Below are positions 21,231 through 29,764 of a DNA stretch of 64,000 nucleotides, in pieces. Numbering within the stretch: the stretch's first letter is position 1; the number at the start of each line of letters is the position of its first letter. This stretch comes from a virus. Made by a program: the position numbers and the translations under genes. The stretch is taken from IMG/VR virus record IMGVR_UViG_3300047560_001714, positions 62,001 to 126,000 of that record, one strand, 5' to 3'. Under the pieces are notes generated by a model that saw nothing but the letters and a program-made list of their open reading frames with translations, made no database searches and was not told where the DNA came from.

Positions 21231-21251
21231 TTATTTTTTATTGTGTATAAT
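21224..21251 (+). promoter_or_regulatory. Sigma70-type promoter
   Basis: TTGACA (21224-21229), 16-nt spacer, TATAAT (21246-21251). It overlaps the start of the minus-strand HNH gene and drives the rightward genes. Confidence 0.85.
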
Positions 21252-21281
21252 TTGTATTTTATAACACAACTGGAGAATACA

Positions 21282-21656
21282 ATGACAGACTTTAACGCTG
21301 CGGCGGAATTGAAAGGGTTGCAAACCCAACTTGCAAAATCTATCGCAAACAAAGAGATTTTGCAAAATGATGTAAAACTTAAACAAAAAGAACTTGCTGA
21401 ATTGACAGATAAAATCAACGGTATGCAAACTAGAATTGCTGAAATAACATCCGATGAAAAAGAGCCTGTAATATCTGAACACGCTATTTTACGATATCTT
21501 GAACGTATTAAAGGACTTGATATTACGGCAATTAAAGATGAAATCTTGGATGAAAAAACCATTGCAAATATTAAGTTTATAAAACGTAATGGTAAAATTA
21601 AACGTGACGCGTTTAATTTAGTGGTTAAAGATAATATTGTGGTATCCATTTACTAA
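21282..21656 (+). CDS. Coiled-coil protein with C-terminal alpha/beta domain, 124 aa
   Basis: ATG 21282 follows GGAGAA; the longer frame is not used because the promoter lies inside it. Residues about 5-58 form a coiled coil (LQTQLAKSIANKEIL, LAELTDKINGMQTRI). The C-terminus begins ISEHAILRYLERIKGLD, a pattern seen in small phage proteins, and ends in beta strands. Function unknown. Confidence 0.65.
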   Translation: MTDFNAAAELKGLQTQLAKSIANKEILQNDVKLKQKELAELTDKINGMQTRIAEITSDEKEPVISEHAILRYLERIKGLDITAIKDEILDEKTIANIKFIKRNGKIKRDAFNLVVKDNIVVSIY

Positions 21657-21665
21657 GGAGGAAAC

Positions 21666-22217
21666 ATGGCGGTATATATAACTAGTGACTTGCATTTTCA
21701 TCACAAAAACATTCTTACGTTTAATAGTAACACTAGACCGTATCAATCAGTAGAACACATGAACGCAGAAATCATTCGTGAATGGAATAACACTGTTACT
21801 GATGATGATACCGTCTATATTTTAGGTGATGTTGGGTTGTGTTCACAACGTAAAGCTATCGATGCGATGGCGGCGTTAGCCGGAAGTAAAATTTTGATTC
21901 AAGGCAACCATGATAAGTACTTTGTTCAAAATAAACACTTTGTAAACTGCTTTACTGAAATTCATCAATATCTCGAAATAAAACATAACAAACATAAAAT
22001 ATGTATGTTTCATTTCCCTATATCAGAATGGCATGCGTGCCACCATGGAAGTATCCATCTACACGGACATTTACATGGGGCACCATCTGGACTTGAAAGG
22101 TATAGAGTTAGAGATGTTGGGATGGATGCAACTGGTAAAGTTGTATCATTGCTAGACGACATTTTAGCAGACGCATTAACAGGTGAAATTAAAAATCATG
22201 GTGGAATAAATGGATAG
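21666..22217 (+). CDS. Calcineurin-like metallophosphoesterase, 183 aa
   Basis: Compact phosphoesterase with the family metal motifs: TSDLHFHHKN (DxH), YILGDVG (GD), IQGNHDKYF (GNHD), MFHFPISEW (H) and HLHGHLHG (GHxH). AAGGAGG gives a very strong ribosome site. Substrate may be a nucleotide, 2',3'-cyclic phosphate or RNA end. It overlaps the RNA ligase gene by 8 nt, so joint work on RNA ends is conceivable, but this is inference from position. Confidence 0.88.
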   Translation: MAVYITSDLHFHHKNILTFNSNTRPYQSVEHMNAEIIREWNNTVTDDDTVYILGDVGLCSQRKAIDAMAALAGSKILIQGNHDKYFVQNKHFVNCFTEIHQYLEIKHNKHKICMFHFPISEWHACHHGSIHLHGHLHGAPSGLERYRVRDVGMDATGKVVSLLDDILADALTGEIKNHGGING

Positions 22218-23109
22218 ATATATTACTAGTGCCGATATGAAACAATTTGTAGAAACCAATCCAGAATTGGTAACATGCAAACAATCATCCTATGATAATG
22301 TTTATGTGTTGAAATACAAACGTAAAGTATTCTATGATAATTTATGGAATGACTTTTTGGAAGAATGTCGTGGTACATTAGTCGATAAAGATTATAACGT
22401 GGTATCACGACCATTTACTAAAATCTATAACTACGGTGTTGAAGAAAATGCTCCAAAGTTAGATGATGCTACACGGGTGCGAGCGTTTAGAAAAGTCAAT
22501 GGTTTCATGGTGGCAATTACTTGGCATAACGGTGATATACTAGTTAGCACCACTGGCTCAACTGATTCTGATTTTGTGAAAATGGCATACGACCATATTG
22601 ATATTGCCGCATATCGTGAAGTATGTCACAATTGGAACGGCTATACGTTTATGTTTGAATGTGTTCATGAAAATGATCCACATATTATCCAAGAAAAAAC
22701 AGGAATGTATGTACTTGGCTTTCGTAAGAATTCTTGGATTAGTAATGTTGAAGTAGATCCAGGTGTGCTGTATGTGTTGGCAAAACAATTTAACTGCTAT
22801 ACACCAGAATTTATTGAAACGAATGTGTGTAATTTGATTAGATTGGCCAAATGTGTAAAACATGAAGGCTATGTCGCATACACGGCCAACGGGTATCATT
22901 CATTTAAAATAAAATCACCTTTCTACTTAGTGTCAAAACTAATGGCAAGAGTGAAAGATACTAGTAAACTACTTGGTAATAATGTCAAAAATCGAGTGGA
23001 TGAAGAATTCTACCCATTGGTTGACCACATTAAATCCAATGTTGAAAGTTTTGAAATCATGACAGAACAACAACGTCTGCAATTAATTAGAGAATTTCTC
23101 GGATCATAA
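22210..23109 (+). CDS. RNA ligase, Rnl1-like
   Basis: 299 residues of a covalent nucleotidyltransferase: EECRGTLVDKDYNVVSRPFTKI just before motif I, then K95-V-N-G as the adenylated lysine, TFMFECVHENDP as motif IIIa, HEGYVAY as motif IV and FKIKS as motif V. The RG...RPF.K..N pattern is typical of T4 RnlA and relatives that reseal broken tRNA anticodon loops. The usual KxDGS has become K-V-N-G-F, a point to check for activity. It is the natural candidate to join or repair the tRNA-like RNAs of this phage. Confidence 0.85.
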   Translation: MDRYITSADMKQFVETNPELVTCKQSSYDNVYVLKYKRKVFYDNLWNDFLEECRGTLVDKDYNVVSRPFTKIYNYGVEENAPKLDDATRVRAFRKVNGFMVAITWHNGDILVSTTGSTDSDFVKMAYDHIDIAAYREVCHNWNGYTFMFECVHENDPHIIQEKTGMYVLGFRKNSWISNVEVDPGVLYVLAKQFNCYTPEFIETNVCNLIRLAKCVKHEGYVAYTANGYHSFKIKSPFYLVSKLMARVKDTSKLLGNNVKNRVDEEFYPLVDHIKSNVESFEIMTEQQRLQLIREFLGS

Positions 23110-23110
23110 T

Positions 23111-23746
23111 ATGGTTTTGACGTTGAATACCTCTGGAAGTACTGCTGACCCAAAATGTATCACACATCAAAATATACTTCATCATGCACAAAGATGCGTC
23201 GATGAGGTTAATTTGACCAGTTCAGACATTGTGTTGGACGTATTTCCATCTAACGTGATTGCACATTACACTATAACAGCGGTACCAGCGTTAATTGCTG
23301 GTGCCCATTTAGTTTCAATGATGTTCGACCCATACCAATATATAAAAACATTTAATCAATATCAGCCAACGTATATTTCATTGATCCCTAGACATATTAC
23401 CATTCTAGAAAAAACAAAAGAATGGGCAAATTTAGATATGTCATCGGTTAGGTATATGGTCACGGGCAGTCAGCCTGTACCACAACAGATGATTGATATG
23501 TTACTTTCAAAAGGTGTGAAATTGGTTGCTAACTGGTATGGAATGACAGAATTCCCTCCACCCGTGATGATTGGGTATAATTCAGAATGCTTTGAAACAA
23601 TCTCTAACCATTATGCGGTAACTTTTGCACAAGATGGTGAATGTATAATAAATGGCGCACCAACTGGTGATATATTTGATACAACCAGAAATTTATTTCT
23701 GTATAGAAAAAATGGCAATCAAAATTTAACTTGGAAAACCAAGTAA
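23111..23746 (+). CDS. Truncated ANL adenylation domain, 211 aa
   Basis: The P-loop TSGSTADPK (residues 7-15), the following GAHLVSM region, VTGSQPVP and NWYGMTEF are core motifs of acyl-CoA synthetases and NRPS adenylation domains. Full domains run about 500 residues; here only the central part from motif A3 to about A5 remains, and the C-terminal lysine subdomain is missing. It may be a minimal adenylate-forming enzyme, need a partner, or be decaying. It starts 1 nt after the RNA ligase stop and converges with the next gene. Confidence 0.75.
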   Translation: MVLTLNTSGSTADPKCITHQNILHHAQRCVDEVNLTSSDIVLDVFPSNVIAHYTITAVPALIAGAHLVSMMFDPYQYIKTFNQYQPTYISLIPRHITILEKTKEWANLDMSSVRYMVTGSQPVPQQMIDMLLSKGVKLVANWYGMTEFPPPVMIGYNSECFETISNHYAVTFAQDGECIINGAPTGDIFDTTRNLFLYRKNGNQNLTWKTK

Positions 23747-24346
23747 ATCTAATGCTAATTTACGCTCGTTGTAATAATTATCCACATTTATTCGCCATAC
23801 TGTTTGAGATGTTGAATAAAGCATAAAATTGTCATAAACTTTTTCAATCACCCCAGTCTTTGCCACTAATGGCATTATTCGTGAATCTAATCGTTGACTA
23901 GACGCAAAATGGGTCTTATTAGAGAGGTTATTAGTAGTTAAATAGAACTCAGCGTTATTATATAAACTAGAAATATATTCAATTTGTAGCCACAAGAATA
24001 AACTAATATGCATACCGGTATGCATAACATTTTTACTAAATCTATTTGACAATAAATATCCTGGTAGTTGCGCCCCTCTGAATAAACATCTCCACGCATT
24101 CTCACCAATTTCAGGAAGTTGATGTACCCCAGCCAAAGACCATATCTTATTTTGTAAATGATCAAATCCAATAAAAAAAGCCCCATATGGCATTACCATC
24201 GTCTGTAATTTAATTGAATTAAAATCACTATTATTTGCCCATCCGAATTCTTTACATGTATTGCAAAATACTTGTAACTTTGGAAAATCCGAAACTTGCA
24301 GCAGTCTAATTTCTAAATGTGGGTGGGTTGGGATAAAAAAATTCAT
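23726..24346 (-). CDS. Hypothetical protein, 206 aa, possibly acyltransferase-like
   Basis: Minus strand, overlapping the adenylation gene's end by 21 nt. MNFFIPTHPHLEIRLLQVSDF at the start and AFFIGFDHLQNKIWSLAGVHQLPE resemble the strands of a GNAT acyltransferase, but no clear acetyl-CoA loop (RxxGxG/A) is seen. It partly overlaps the start-side of the 2OG hydroxylase gene on the same strand (4 nt), so they are likely one operon. Confidence 0.55.
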   Translation of the reverse strand: MNFFIPTHPHLEIRLLQVSDFPKLQVFCNTCKEFGWANNSDFNSIKLQTMVMPYGAFFIGFDHLQNKIWSLAGVHQLPEIGENAWRCLFRGAQLPGYLLSNRFSKNVMHTGMHISLFLWLQIEYISSLYNNAEFYLTTNNLSNKTHFASSQRLDSRIMPLVAKTGVIEKVYDNFMLYSTSQTVWRINVDNYYNERKLALDLLGFPS

Positions 24347-24993
24347 ACCATCAAACTCAATAGTATGTCGTGGGTTCGTTGATTTAATTTAACTGTTAAA
24401 ATTAAATTATATAAATTATCAGTAAAACTAATTACACTATGCGAAATTTGAAAATTTACAAAATAAACATCCCCTGCGTCTGGATAGAATGGTTTCTGTC
24501 CTAAAATTTGAACATAATCTGTGTTCTTACAATTTCCAAATACACAACAGATTCGAAAGTATTCTGGGGCAATGCCTTGAAAGTCTCTATGTGGCGGAAA
24601 ATATCCACCCGTATCAACCCTCAATAAATGTACCCGCCCAATATCTGGGTTAAATAAATCCACTAATTTTCTTAATTCTGGTATTTTATAATAAACCTCA
24701 GTTGGTGTTGTAAAATCCGACTCTTGTAACAACGTATTATGATATTTCTGCATATAACCAAAACTATTTAAATGGTAATTATCCATTACATCACCGCTGT
24801 GGCTGGTGATCGGCAAACCCCATCTATTATTATTTTTGTCTTTTTTAATGTTATATGGGCACCAATTATCTTGAAATTCCACCAACTGCTGTATTACCTC
24901 ATCTTGTAAAATACTAATATTTAACTTACGGAAAGGTGCGGTTTTCACTAGGTTATCCCATAATAATGCGCGGTCTATTATATCTGAATTCAT
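24343..24993 (-). CDS. Aspartyl/asparaginyl beta-hydroxylase-like 2OG oxygenase
   Basis: 216 residues. HLLRVDTGGYFPPHRD supplies the HxD and SFTDNLYNLILTVKLN follows a distal histidine (FQISHSVISF), as in the Asp/Asn beta-hydroxylase cupin family. A paralogue lies at 26632-27342. Such enzymes hydroxylate Asp or Asn side chains, or free amino acids, using 2-oxoglutarate, iron and oxygen. The gene precedes the tail-fibre gene in the opposite direction. Confidence 0.75.
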   Translation of the reverse strand: MNSDIIDRALLWDNLVKTAPFRKLNISILQDEVIQQLVEFQDNWCPYNIKKDKNNNRWGLPITSHSGDVMDNYHLNSFGYMQKYHNTLLQESDFTTPTEVYYKIPELRKLVDLFNPDIGRVHLLRVDTGGYFPPHRDFQGIAPEYFRICCVFGNCKNTDYVQILGQKPFYPDAGDVYFVNFQISHSVISFTDNLYNLILTVKLNQRTHDILLSLMV

Positions 24994-25036
24994 AATTCAT
25001 ATTTAGTATACTGATAATGAATAACTTGCGATTTTT

Positions 25037-25044
25037 CATAAATA
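25037..25044 (+). promoter_or_regulatory. Candidate T4-type late promoter before tail fibre
   Basis: CATAAATA followed by CAAGAAA, identical to the 15 bases before the second fibre gene (54604). About 40 nt upstream of the start codon. Confidence 0.45.
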
Positions 25045-25083
25045 CAAGAAAGATCTAATGATCATAAAACATGGAGATAGCAA

Positions 25084-26079
25084 ATGTCGCTACGATTAAG
25101 ACGAGGAACGGATGCAGATAGACAATCAGGTATTATCTTTGATCCGGGCGAATTAGTTTATACAACAGATACAAAAAAACTATATATAGGTGACGGGGTG
25201 GCGAATGGTGGAAACCACGTTTTAAAAACTTCCGCTGGTGTTGGATTAGTTTGGGATGATAGCACACAAACATTAAACATTGGTGCTGCAAACCTATCAA
25301 CTGGGTACATCAGTGAGGATTCAACCCACTTATATTTCACACCAGAACGCGCACAGGATGCGGTTGCAGGACTTTTTACGCATTCAACCCATAGTGGTAT
25401 AACATATGCGTACAATGACGTTGATAATATAATAACATCAACTGTAACCGTAAATATTGAATCAGATACATCACCATCATTGGGTGCGAATTTAGATTTG
25501 AATAGTCACAATATTACAGGAACTGGTAATATTAATATAGATGGTTCATATACTAATACCGCGTTAACATTATCAGCTAGTGTATTTACAACCGGTGATA
25601 ACGGATTAACTGTAAATTCAACTAGATCCAGAGTATTAGACCTGGTTACATTATCATCGCAAAATAGTATTCAAGGTATTTCTCATCTTGCTATCAGCGC
25701 ATCTAATGGTACGTTGGGTTCACCAACCCCGCTTGCATCCGATGACCATATAGGTGGTTTACTGTTCCGTGGATATAATTCATCAGCCAGCTGGACCGTT
25801 ACCTCTGGAATTTATTCTAAGTTGTCCGATTCCGCCGATATTGATACGCAGTTCCCATCATCCATTGTAAATATTTTTACTGGGACTAATTCGTCATCAA
25901 TGAATACGTTTTCGTTTACTGAAAAAGGTGTACTTAGCGCCCCGATTCTGAAAACAGCGTCGTATGCAACGAGTAATTACCCATCGACCCCCGAAGCTGG
26001 ATGGATTATCTACGATTCAACATTAAATCAATTCATTGGATATGCTGGTTCAACCAGAGGATGGATTGTTTTAGGGTAA
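25084..26079 (+). CDS. Tail fibre protein, 331 aa
   Basis: Starts MSLRLRRGTDADRQSGIIFD and continues GELVYTTDTKKLYIGDG, the N-terminal domain common to many phage fibre and tropism proteins. The long middle is rich in S, T, N and G with repeated beta strands, and the C-terminus (GWIIYDSTLNQFIGYAGSTRGW) resembles fibre tips. GGAG lies 8 nt upstream. Probably part of the adsorption apparatus. Confidence 0.85.
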   Translation: MSLRLRRGTDADRQSGIIFDPGELVYTTDTKKLYIGDGVANGGNHVLKTSAGVGLVWDDSTQTLNIGAANLSTGYISEDSTHLYFTPERAQDAVAGLFTHSTHSGITYAYNDVDNIITSTVTVNIESDTSPSLGANLDLNSHNITGTGNINIDGSYTNTALTLSASVFTTGDNGLTVNSTRSRVLDLVTLSSQNSIQGISHLAISASNGTLGSPTPLASDDHIGGLLFRGYNSSASWTVTSGIYSKLSDSADIDTQFPSSIVNIFTGTNSSSMNTFSFTEKGVLSAPILKTASYATSNYPSTPEAGWIIYDSTLNQFIGYAGSTRGWIVLG

Positions 26080-26089
26080 ATCACATAAA

Positions 26090-26127
26090 TTAATGGCACT
26101 AATATAGTGCCATTAACATTTTTTTAA
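26090..26127. terminator. Bidirectional terminator
   Basis: TTAATGGCACT/AGTGCCATTAA (26090-26100/26106-26116) with a T run on the right and A-rich sequence on the left, between convergent genes. Confidence 0.85.
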
Positions 26128-26630
26128 AAAGTATCTAAAATACTATTTATAATGTCATATGTTTCTTTACTAGAACCTAATTTAATTTCAAGGTAATAAA
26201 CACCATTGATAAAACTATGAAATGATATGTGCTTGCTAGTATTAAACAAATACAACGAATTTACTTGAATATTAACAATCTCACTATTTGAAACTAAATT
26301 GACATGTCCTTCATAATAATCACCAAAAAATAAAAATAGTGAAATAGTTTTAGGGTGATTATAAAATTCTGGAATATATCCCCCTAATGTAACTTTACGA
26401 ATATCTGCGCTTATTATTACCGCACTATCAAAAATATTCAAGACATTGGAAAGTTCATCACAGTTAATAATATCATTGGCCGTATTCGCTGGAATAGTTA
26501 AGATATTATTCTTATATTCACCCCACTGTATATCACCTTTAATATATTGATCCATATTATGAAACCTAGGTGACAACTTAATAAAATTACCCAGATTAAA
26601 TAAACTGCTACTATAAATGTCAAACTCCAT
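26124..26630 (-). CDS. Hypothetical protein, 168 aa, possibly degenerate cupin
   Basis: MEFDIYSSSLFNLG start. Beta-rich with FLFFGDYYEGHVNLV and NGVYYLEIKLG, a pattern like the 2OG oxygenases next door but without a visible HxD, so any catalysis is doubtful. One base separates it from the hydroxylase upstream on the same strand, so it may be an inactive partner. Confidence 0.5.
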   Translation of the reverse strand: MEFDIYSSSLFNLGNFIKLSPRFHNMDQYIKGDIQWGEYKNNILTIPANTANDIINCDELSNVLNIFDSAVIISADIRKVTLGGYIPEFYNHPKTISLFLFFGDYYEGHVNLVSNSEIVNIQVNSLYLFNTSKHISFHSFINGVYYLEIKLGSSKETYDIINSILDTF

Positions 26631-26631
26631 T

Positions 26632-27342
26632 TTAATGCCTATGTAATAAATGTGACATGACTACCGCAACATTATCAGAGGTCAATGGTATATTTAATAT
26701 TAAATGAATACTGTCATCCACCCAAGATATTGTTCTATGAGTTTGCATTGTGTTTACATAATATGCTCTCCCCATCTCAATAGACATCTTTTTATCGACC
26801 CCTTGAATCCAATCATAATCCATGGGTGAACAGTTATTTAAAAAGACCACAATACGAAATACATCTCTAGGCATTACAGGGTGATCTCTGTGTGGAACAA
26901 AATATCCGCCTATATTTGACTTTATTAAAAATGATCTGCCTAGCGAATCGAATAAACTTAATATTGGGCGTAAACTATGACAACTATGATACACATCGGT
27001 TGGTGAATTGAATAATAACTCCGAAAGTTTGTTTCCGCCAGCCCGAACAATTGCTTCTGCTAAACTAGGATCCTCATTATGCAATTTTCCTGGTAAATTA
27101 TATAACACCAATGCTTGTCTATTGTTAACACGGTCGGTTCTTGGTAAGTAATCCACCCATTCCCCATCATATTTTGCTATTTCTTGCATAAATGACGCAC
27201 AATCAATCTTTATATCTAACGGCTCAAAATCGCCAATTTTGGACAAAGATACCTCATTTGCTAGTGTTTCTAAATTGATATTTTCCGAATTATATATTGG
27301 TCGTTGACCAGATGATCCAGGCGGTACTTTTATTTGTTCCAT
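26632..27342 (-). CDS. Aspartyl/asparaginyl beta-hydroxylase-like 2OG oxygenase (paralogue)
   Basis: 236 residues. FLIKSNIGGYFVPHRDHP supplies the HxD, YVNTMQTHRTISWVDD the distal histidine and nearby arginine. The order NCSPMDYDWIQG, then a long strand, matches NCKNTDYVQILG in the 24343 gene, so the two are paralogues. They flank the tail-fibre gene, so phage structural or receptor-binding proteins are candidate substrates. Confidence 0.75.
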   Translation of the reverse strand: MEQIKVPPGSSGQRPIYNSENINLETLANEVSLSKIGDFEPLDIKIDCASFMQEIAKYDGEWVDYLPRTDRVNNRQALVLYNLPGKLHNEDPSLAEAIVRAGGNKLSELLFNSPTDVYHSCHSLRPILSLFDSLGRSFLIKSNIGGYFVPHRDHPVMPRDVFRIVVFLNNCSPMDYDWIQGVDKKMSIEMGRAYYVNTMQTHRTISWVDDSIHLILNIPLTSDNVAVVMSHLLHRH

Positions 27343-27409
27343 AATGAGTTGTCTCCGAAAATATCACGTATTTAGTAATACGGTATGCACACAACCATAA
27401 ATATAAATC

Positions 27410-28078
27410 ATGAATACAATCTATATAGGATATGACGAAAACAGTCCAGTTACCTATCACGTCTGTTCAAACAGTATTATTAGAAAAAGTACCACACCGG
27501 TAGCGTTAATACCATTAGTATTACCATCGTTGCCATATAACGAAACCCATACTGATGGCAGTAACCGATTCGTATACTCTCGATTTTTGGTACCATATTT
27601 ACAAAACTTTACTGGGTGGGCATTATTTATAGATGGGGATATGGTCGTGACCGATGATATTACCACATTATTTACAGAGTTCTTAGACCCATCTAAAGGG
27701 GTGGTTGTTGTTAAGCATTCTTATACAACCAACTCTAAAATAAAATATCTAAACCATACGAATGATGATTATCCGAGAAAAAATTGGAGTAGTGTAATAT
27801 TATGGAATTGTTCCTATTACAAAAATAAAATATTAACCCCAAAAACAATATCTGAATCAACCGGTAGTTTCTTACATAGGTTTTCTTGGTTGGACGATTT
27901 TGAGATAGGAGAATTACCGATCGAATGGAACTGGTTACCTGATGAATTTGGTGAAAATCCAAAAGCAAAAATAATTCATTACACATTAGGTGCACCGTGC
28001 TTTAATGGATACGAAACTACGCCAATGAATGAATTATGGCATCAAGAATTGAAAAACACAATATATTGCGTACAATAA
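27410..28078 (+). CDS. Glycosyltransferase, GT8-like
   Basis: 222 residues with a GT-A fold: IYIGYDENSPVTYHVCSNSI, SRFLVPYL, FIDGDMVV (the metal-binding DxD), NWSSVILWNC and IIHYTLGAPC. This matches bacterial and phage GT8-type enzymes that move a sugar from a nucleotide donor. It may decorate the phage surface or host envelope. It begins a forward operon with the aminotransferase and radical SAM genes. Confidence 0.8.
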   Translation: MNTIYIGYDENSPVTYHVCSNSIIRKSTTPVALIPLVLPSLPYNETHTDGSNRFVYSRFLVPYLQNFTGWALFIDGDMVVTDDITTLFTEFLDPSKGVVVVKHSYTTNSKIKYLNHTNDDYPRKNWSSVILWNCSYYKNKILTPKTISESTGSFLHRFSWLDDFEIGELPIEWNWLPDEFGENPKAKIIHYTLGAPCFNGYETTPMNELWHQELKNTIYCVQ

Positions 28079-28080
28079 TT

Positions 28081-28968
28081 ATGAGACCAAGTTGGAAAAT
28101 AGAAAAATATAATAATACAAAAATAAATTTGGCAAATAACGTTTGTTATGATACAATTTTGCTAAACCAAGTATCAAGTTTAATTAAATCGACAAAAATC
28201 GACTTACGGCAATACCCAGAGGAGGTTCATGTTTATAGAGCTATATCTGCACATCATGAAATATCAATGGATAATATTGCAATTGGGTTTGGGATTGGTG
28301 AACTAATAGTTAGAGTATTGAATCTTAAACAAAATAAAAAAATATCAATTGTTAGCCCAACCTGGCCGATGGTTGAAACATATAGTGAAATATTTAATAT
28401 AGAGTATTGTACTAAATTTGATGAAACAGCAACCACCTTATATTTGGCTAATCCAAATGGAATGTCTGGTGAATGCCTCACTAGACAACAAGTATTAGAG
28501 TTATTACCGAAATTTGATTTAGTAATAGTGGATGAAGCATACGGCGAATTTGCAACTATACAATACAGCGTGATAGATATAGCTGCAAAGGTTGATAATT
28601 TAATAGTTTTAAAGACATTTTCTAAAAGTTTATCACTAGCTGGTATACGATTAGGGTATGCCATTGCTAACACAGAAATAATAAAGCAGCTTCAGTTAAC
28701 ACGCCCAAGTGGTGTACCTTGTGGGATTATTACCCCGATAATAACAGATTTATTTAATTTGATTCCATCGCACGTAAGTAGGATGAACGAAACCCGTAAT
28801 TTCTTAGAATCTAATTTTGATTGTATTCCGTCAAATGGGAATTTTGTATTAATGAAAGAACCACCAATTGGGTTGAGTGATCATTTTTTAATGCGAACCC
28901 TTGATAATGGTATTTGTAGAATGGCACTTGCCGACTTGACTATGATAAAAAATGCTTGTAAATTTTAA
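28081..28968 (+). CDS. PLP-dependent aminotransferase, HisC/class I-II type
   Basis: ATG 28081 (MRPSWKIEKY) starts just after the glycosyltransferase stop. The 295 residues include AIGFGIGELIVRVL, SPTWPMVETY, NPNGMSGE (NPN for PLP), VDEAYGEF (D of the pyridine site) and TFSKSLSLAGIRLGYA with PLP lysine K182. It is nearest to histidinol-phosphate aminotransferase-like enzymes, slightly short at the C-terminus. Substrate may be an amino acid or a nucleotide-linked keto compound in this modification cluster. Confidence 0.85.
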   Translation: MRPSWKIEKYNNTKINLANNVCYDTILLNQVSSLIKSTKIDLRQYPEEVHVYRAISAHHEISMDNIAIGFGIGELIVRVLNLKQNKKISIVSPTWPMVETYSEIFNIEYCTKFDETATTLYLANPNGMSGECLTRQQVLELLPKFDLVIVDEAYGEFATIQYSVIDIAAKVDNLIVLKTFSKSLSLAGIRLGYAIANTEIIKQLQLTRPSGVPCGIITPIITDLFNLIPSHVSRMNETRNFLESNFDCIPSNGNFVLMKEPPIGLSDHFLMRTLDNGICRMALADLTMIKNACKF

Positions 28969-29764
28969 CACACTTCGAGAAATGCAATCACACGGGGTTA
29001 CTGATTTATTATCAACTTTGCGTGTCGTAGAAATAAACCCAATTGATGCTTGTAATCGTTCGTGTTCCTTTTGCCCAAGAAGTATTAAAGAATACTCGGC
29101 TAACAAAATCAAACTATCATTAGATACTATAAAAAAGATAGCAACGGATTTGCAAGAAATATCATTTGATGGACGTATTAGTTTTGCTGGATTTGGTGAG
29201 CCAACTTTATACAAACATCTAATTGAATCAATTTCAATAATTCGAAGTACCGTACCAACCGCCAAGTATATTGAAATAATTACAAATGGTGATTTATTAA
29301 CAAAGCCAATGGTTGCCGAATTGGAAACTGCTGGGTGCACTAACGTCACCATTAGTATGTACGATTACGATAAAACGGCAATTATTGCACCATTATTCGA
29401 AAATACGTCTATTCAGTTGACACTAAAAGATTCATACAATGGTTTTGCAATGGTAAATCGAACTGAAATATTTTCAGAATCAGCCACATTATATAAACAA
29501 AAAGAATGTTATCTACCATTTTATAAAATGTTTATAGATACAGATGGAAATGTGATATTATGCGCAAATGATTGGAAACGTACCTCAATTATAGGGAATG
29601 TGTTAGATGAAACTATACAAGCTATATGGTTAGGTGAGGGATATAAACAATACCGGCAACATTTATTACAACAAACCAGAGATTTAATTCCTTGTAAATT
29701 TTGTAATATTGATGGTACATTGTACGGACGCGCTAGTTTTATAAAATGGTCAACAAATGATTAA
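28952..29764 (+). CDS. Radical SAM protein with SPASM-like tail, 270 aa
   Basis: Cluster motif C34-NRS-C38-SF-C41 binds the SAM-cleaving 4Fe-4S centre. FAGFGEPTLY is the glycine-rich SAM site. The C-terminus has KECYLPF, DGNVILCANDWKR and PCKFCNIDG, a second-cluster (SPASM/twitch) pattern. It overlaps the aminotransferase by 17 nt. Such enzymes modify peptides, nucleotides or small molecules by radical chemistry. Substrate unknown; different in arrangement from the 43-53 kb set. Confidence 0.88.
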   Translation: MLVNFNTLREMQSHGVTDLLSTLRVVEINPIDACNRSCSFCPRSIKEYSANKIKLSLDTIKKIATDLQEISFDGRISFAGFGEPTLYKHLIESISIIRSTVPTAKYIEIITNGDLLTKPMVAELETAGCTNVTISMYDYDKTAIIAPLFENTSIQLTLKDSYNGFAMVNRTEIFSESATLYKQKECYLPFYKMFIDTDGNVILCANDWKRTSIIGNVLDETIQAIWLGEGYKQYRQHLLQQTRDLIPCKFCNIDGTLYGRASFIKWSTND

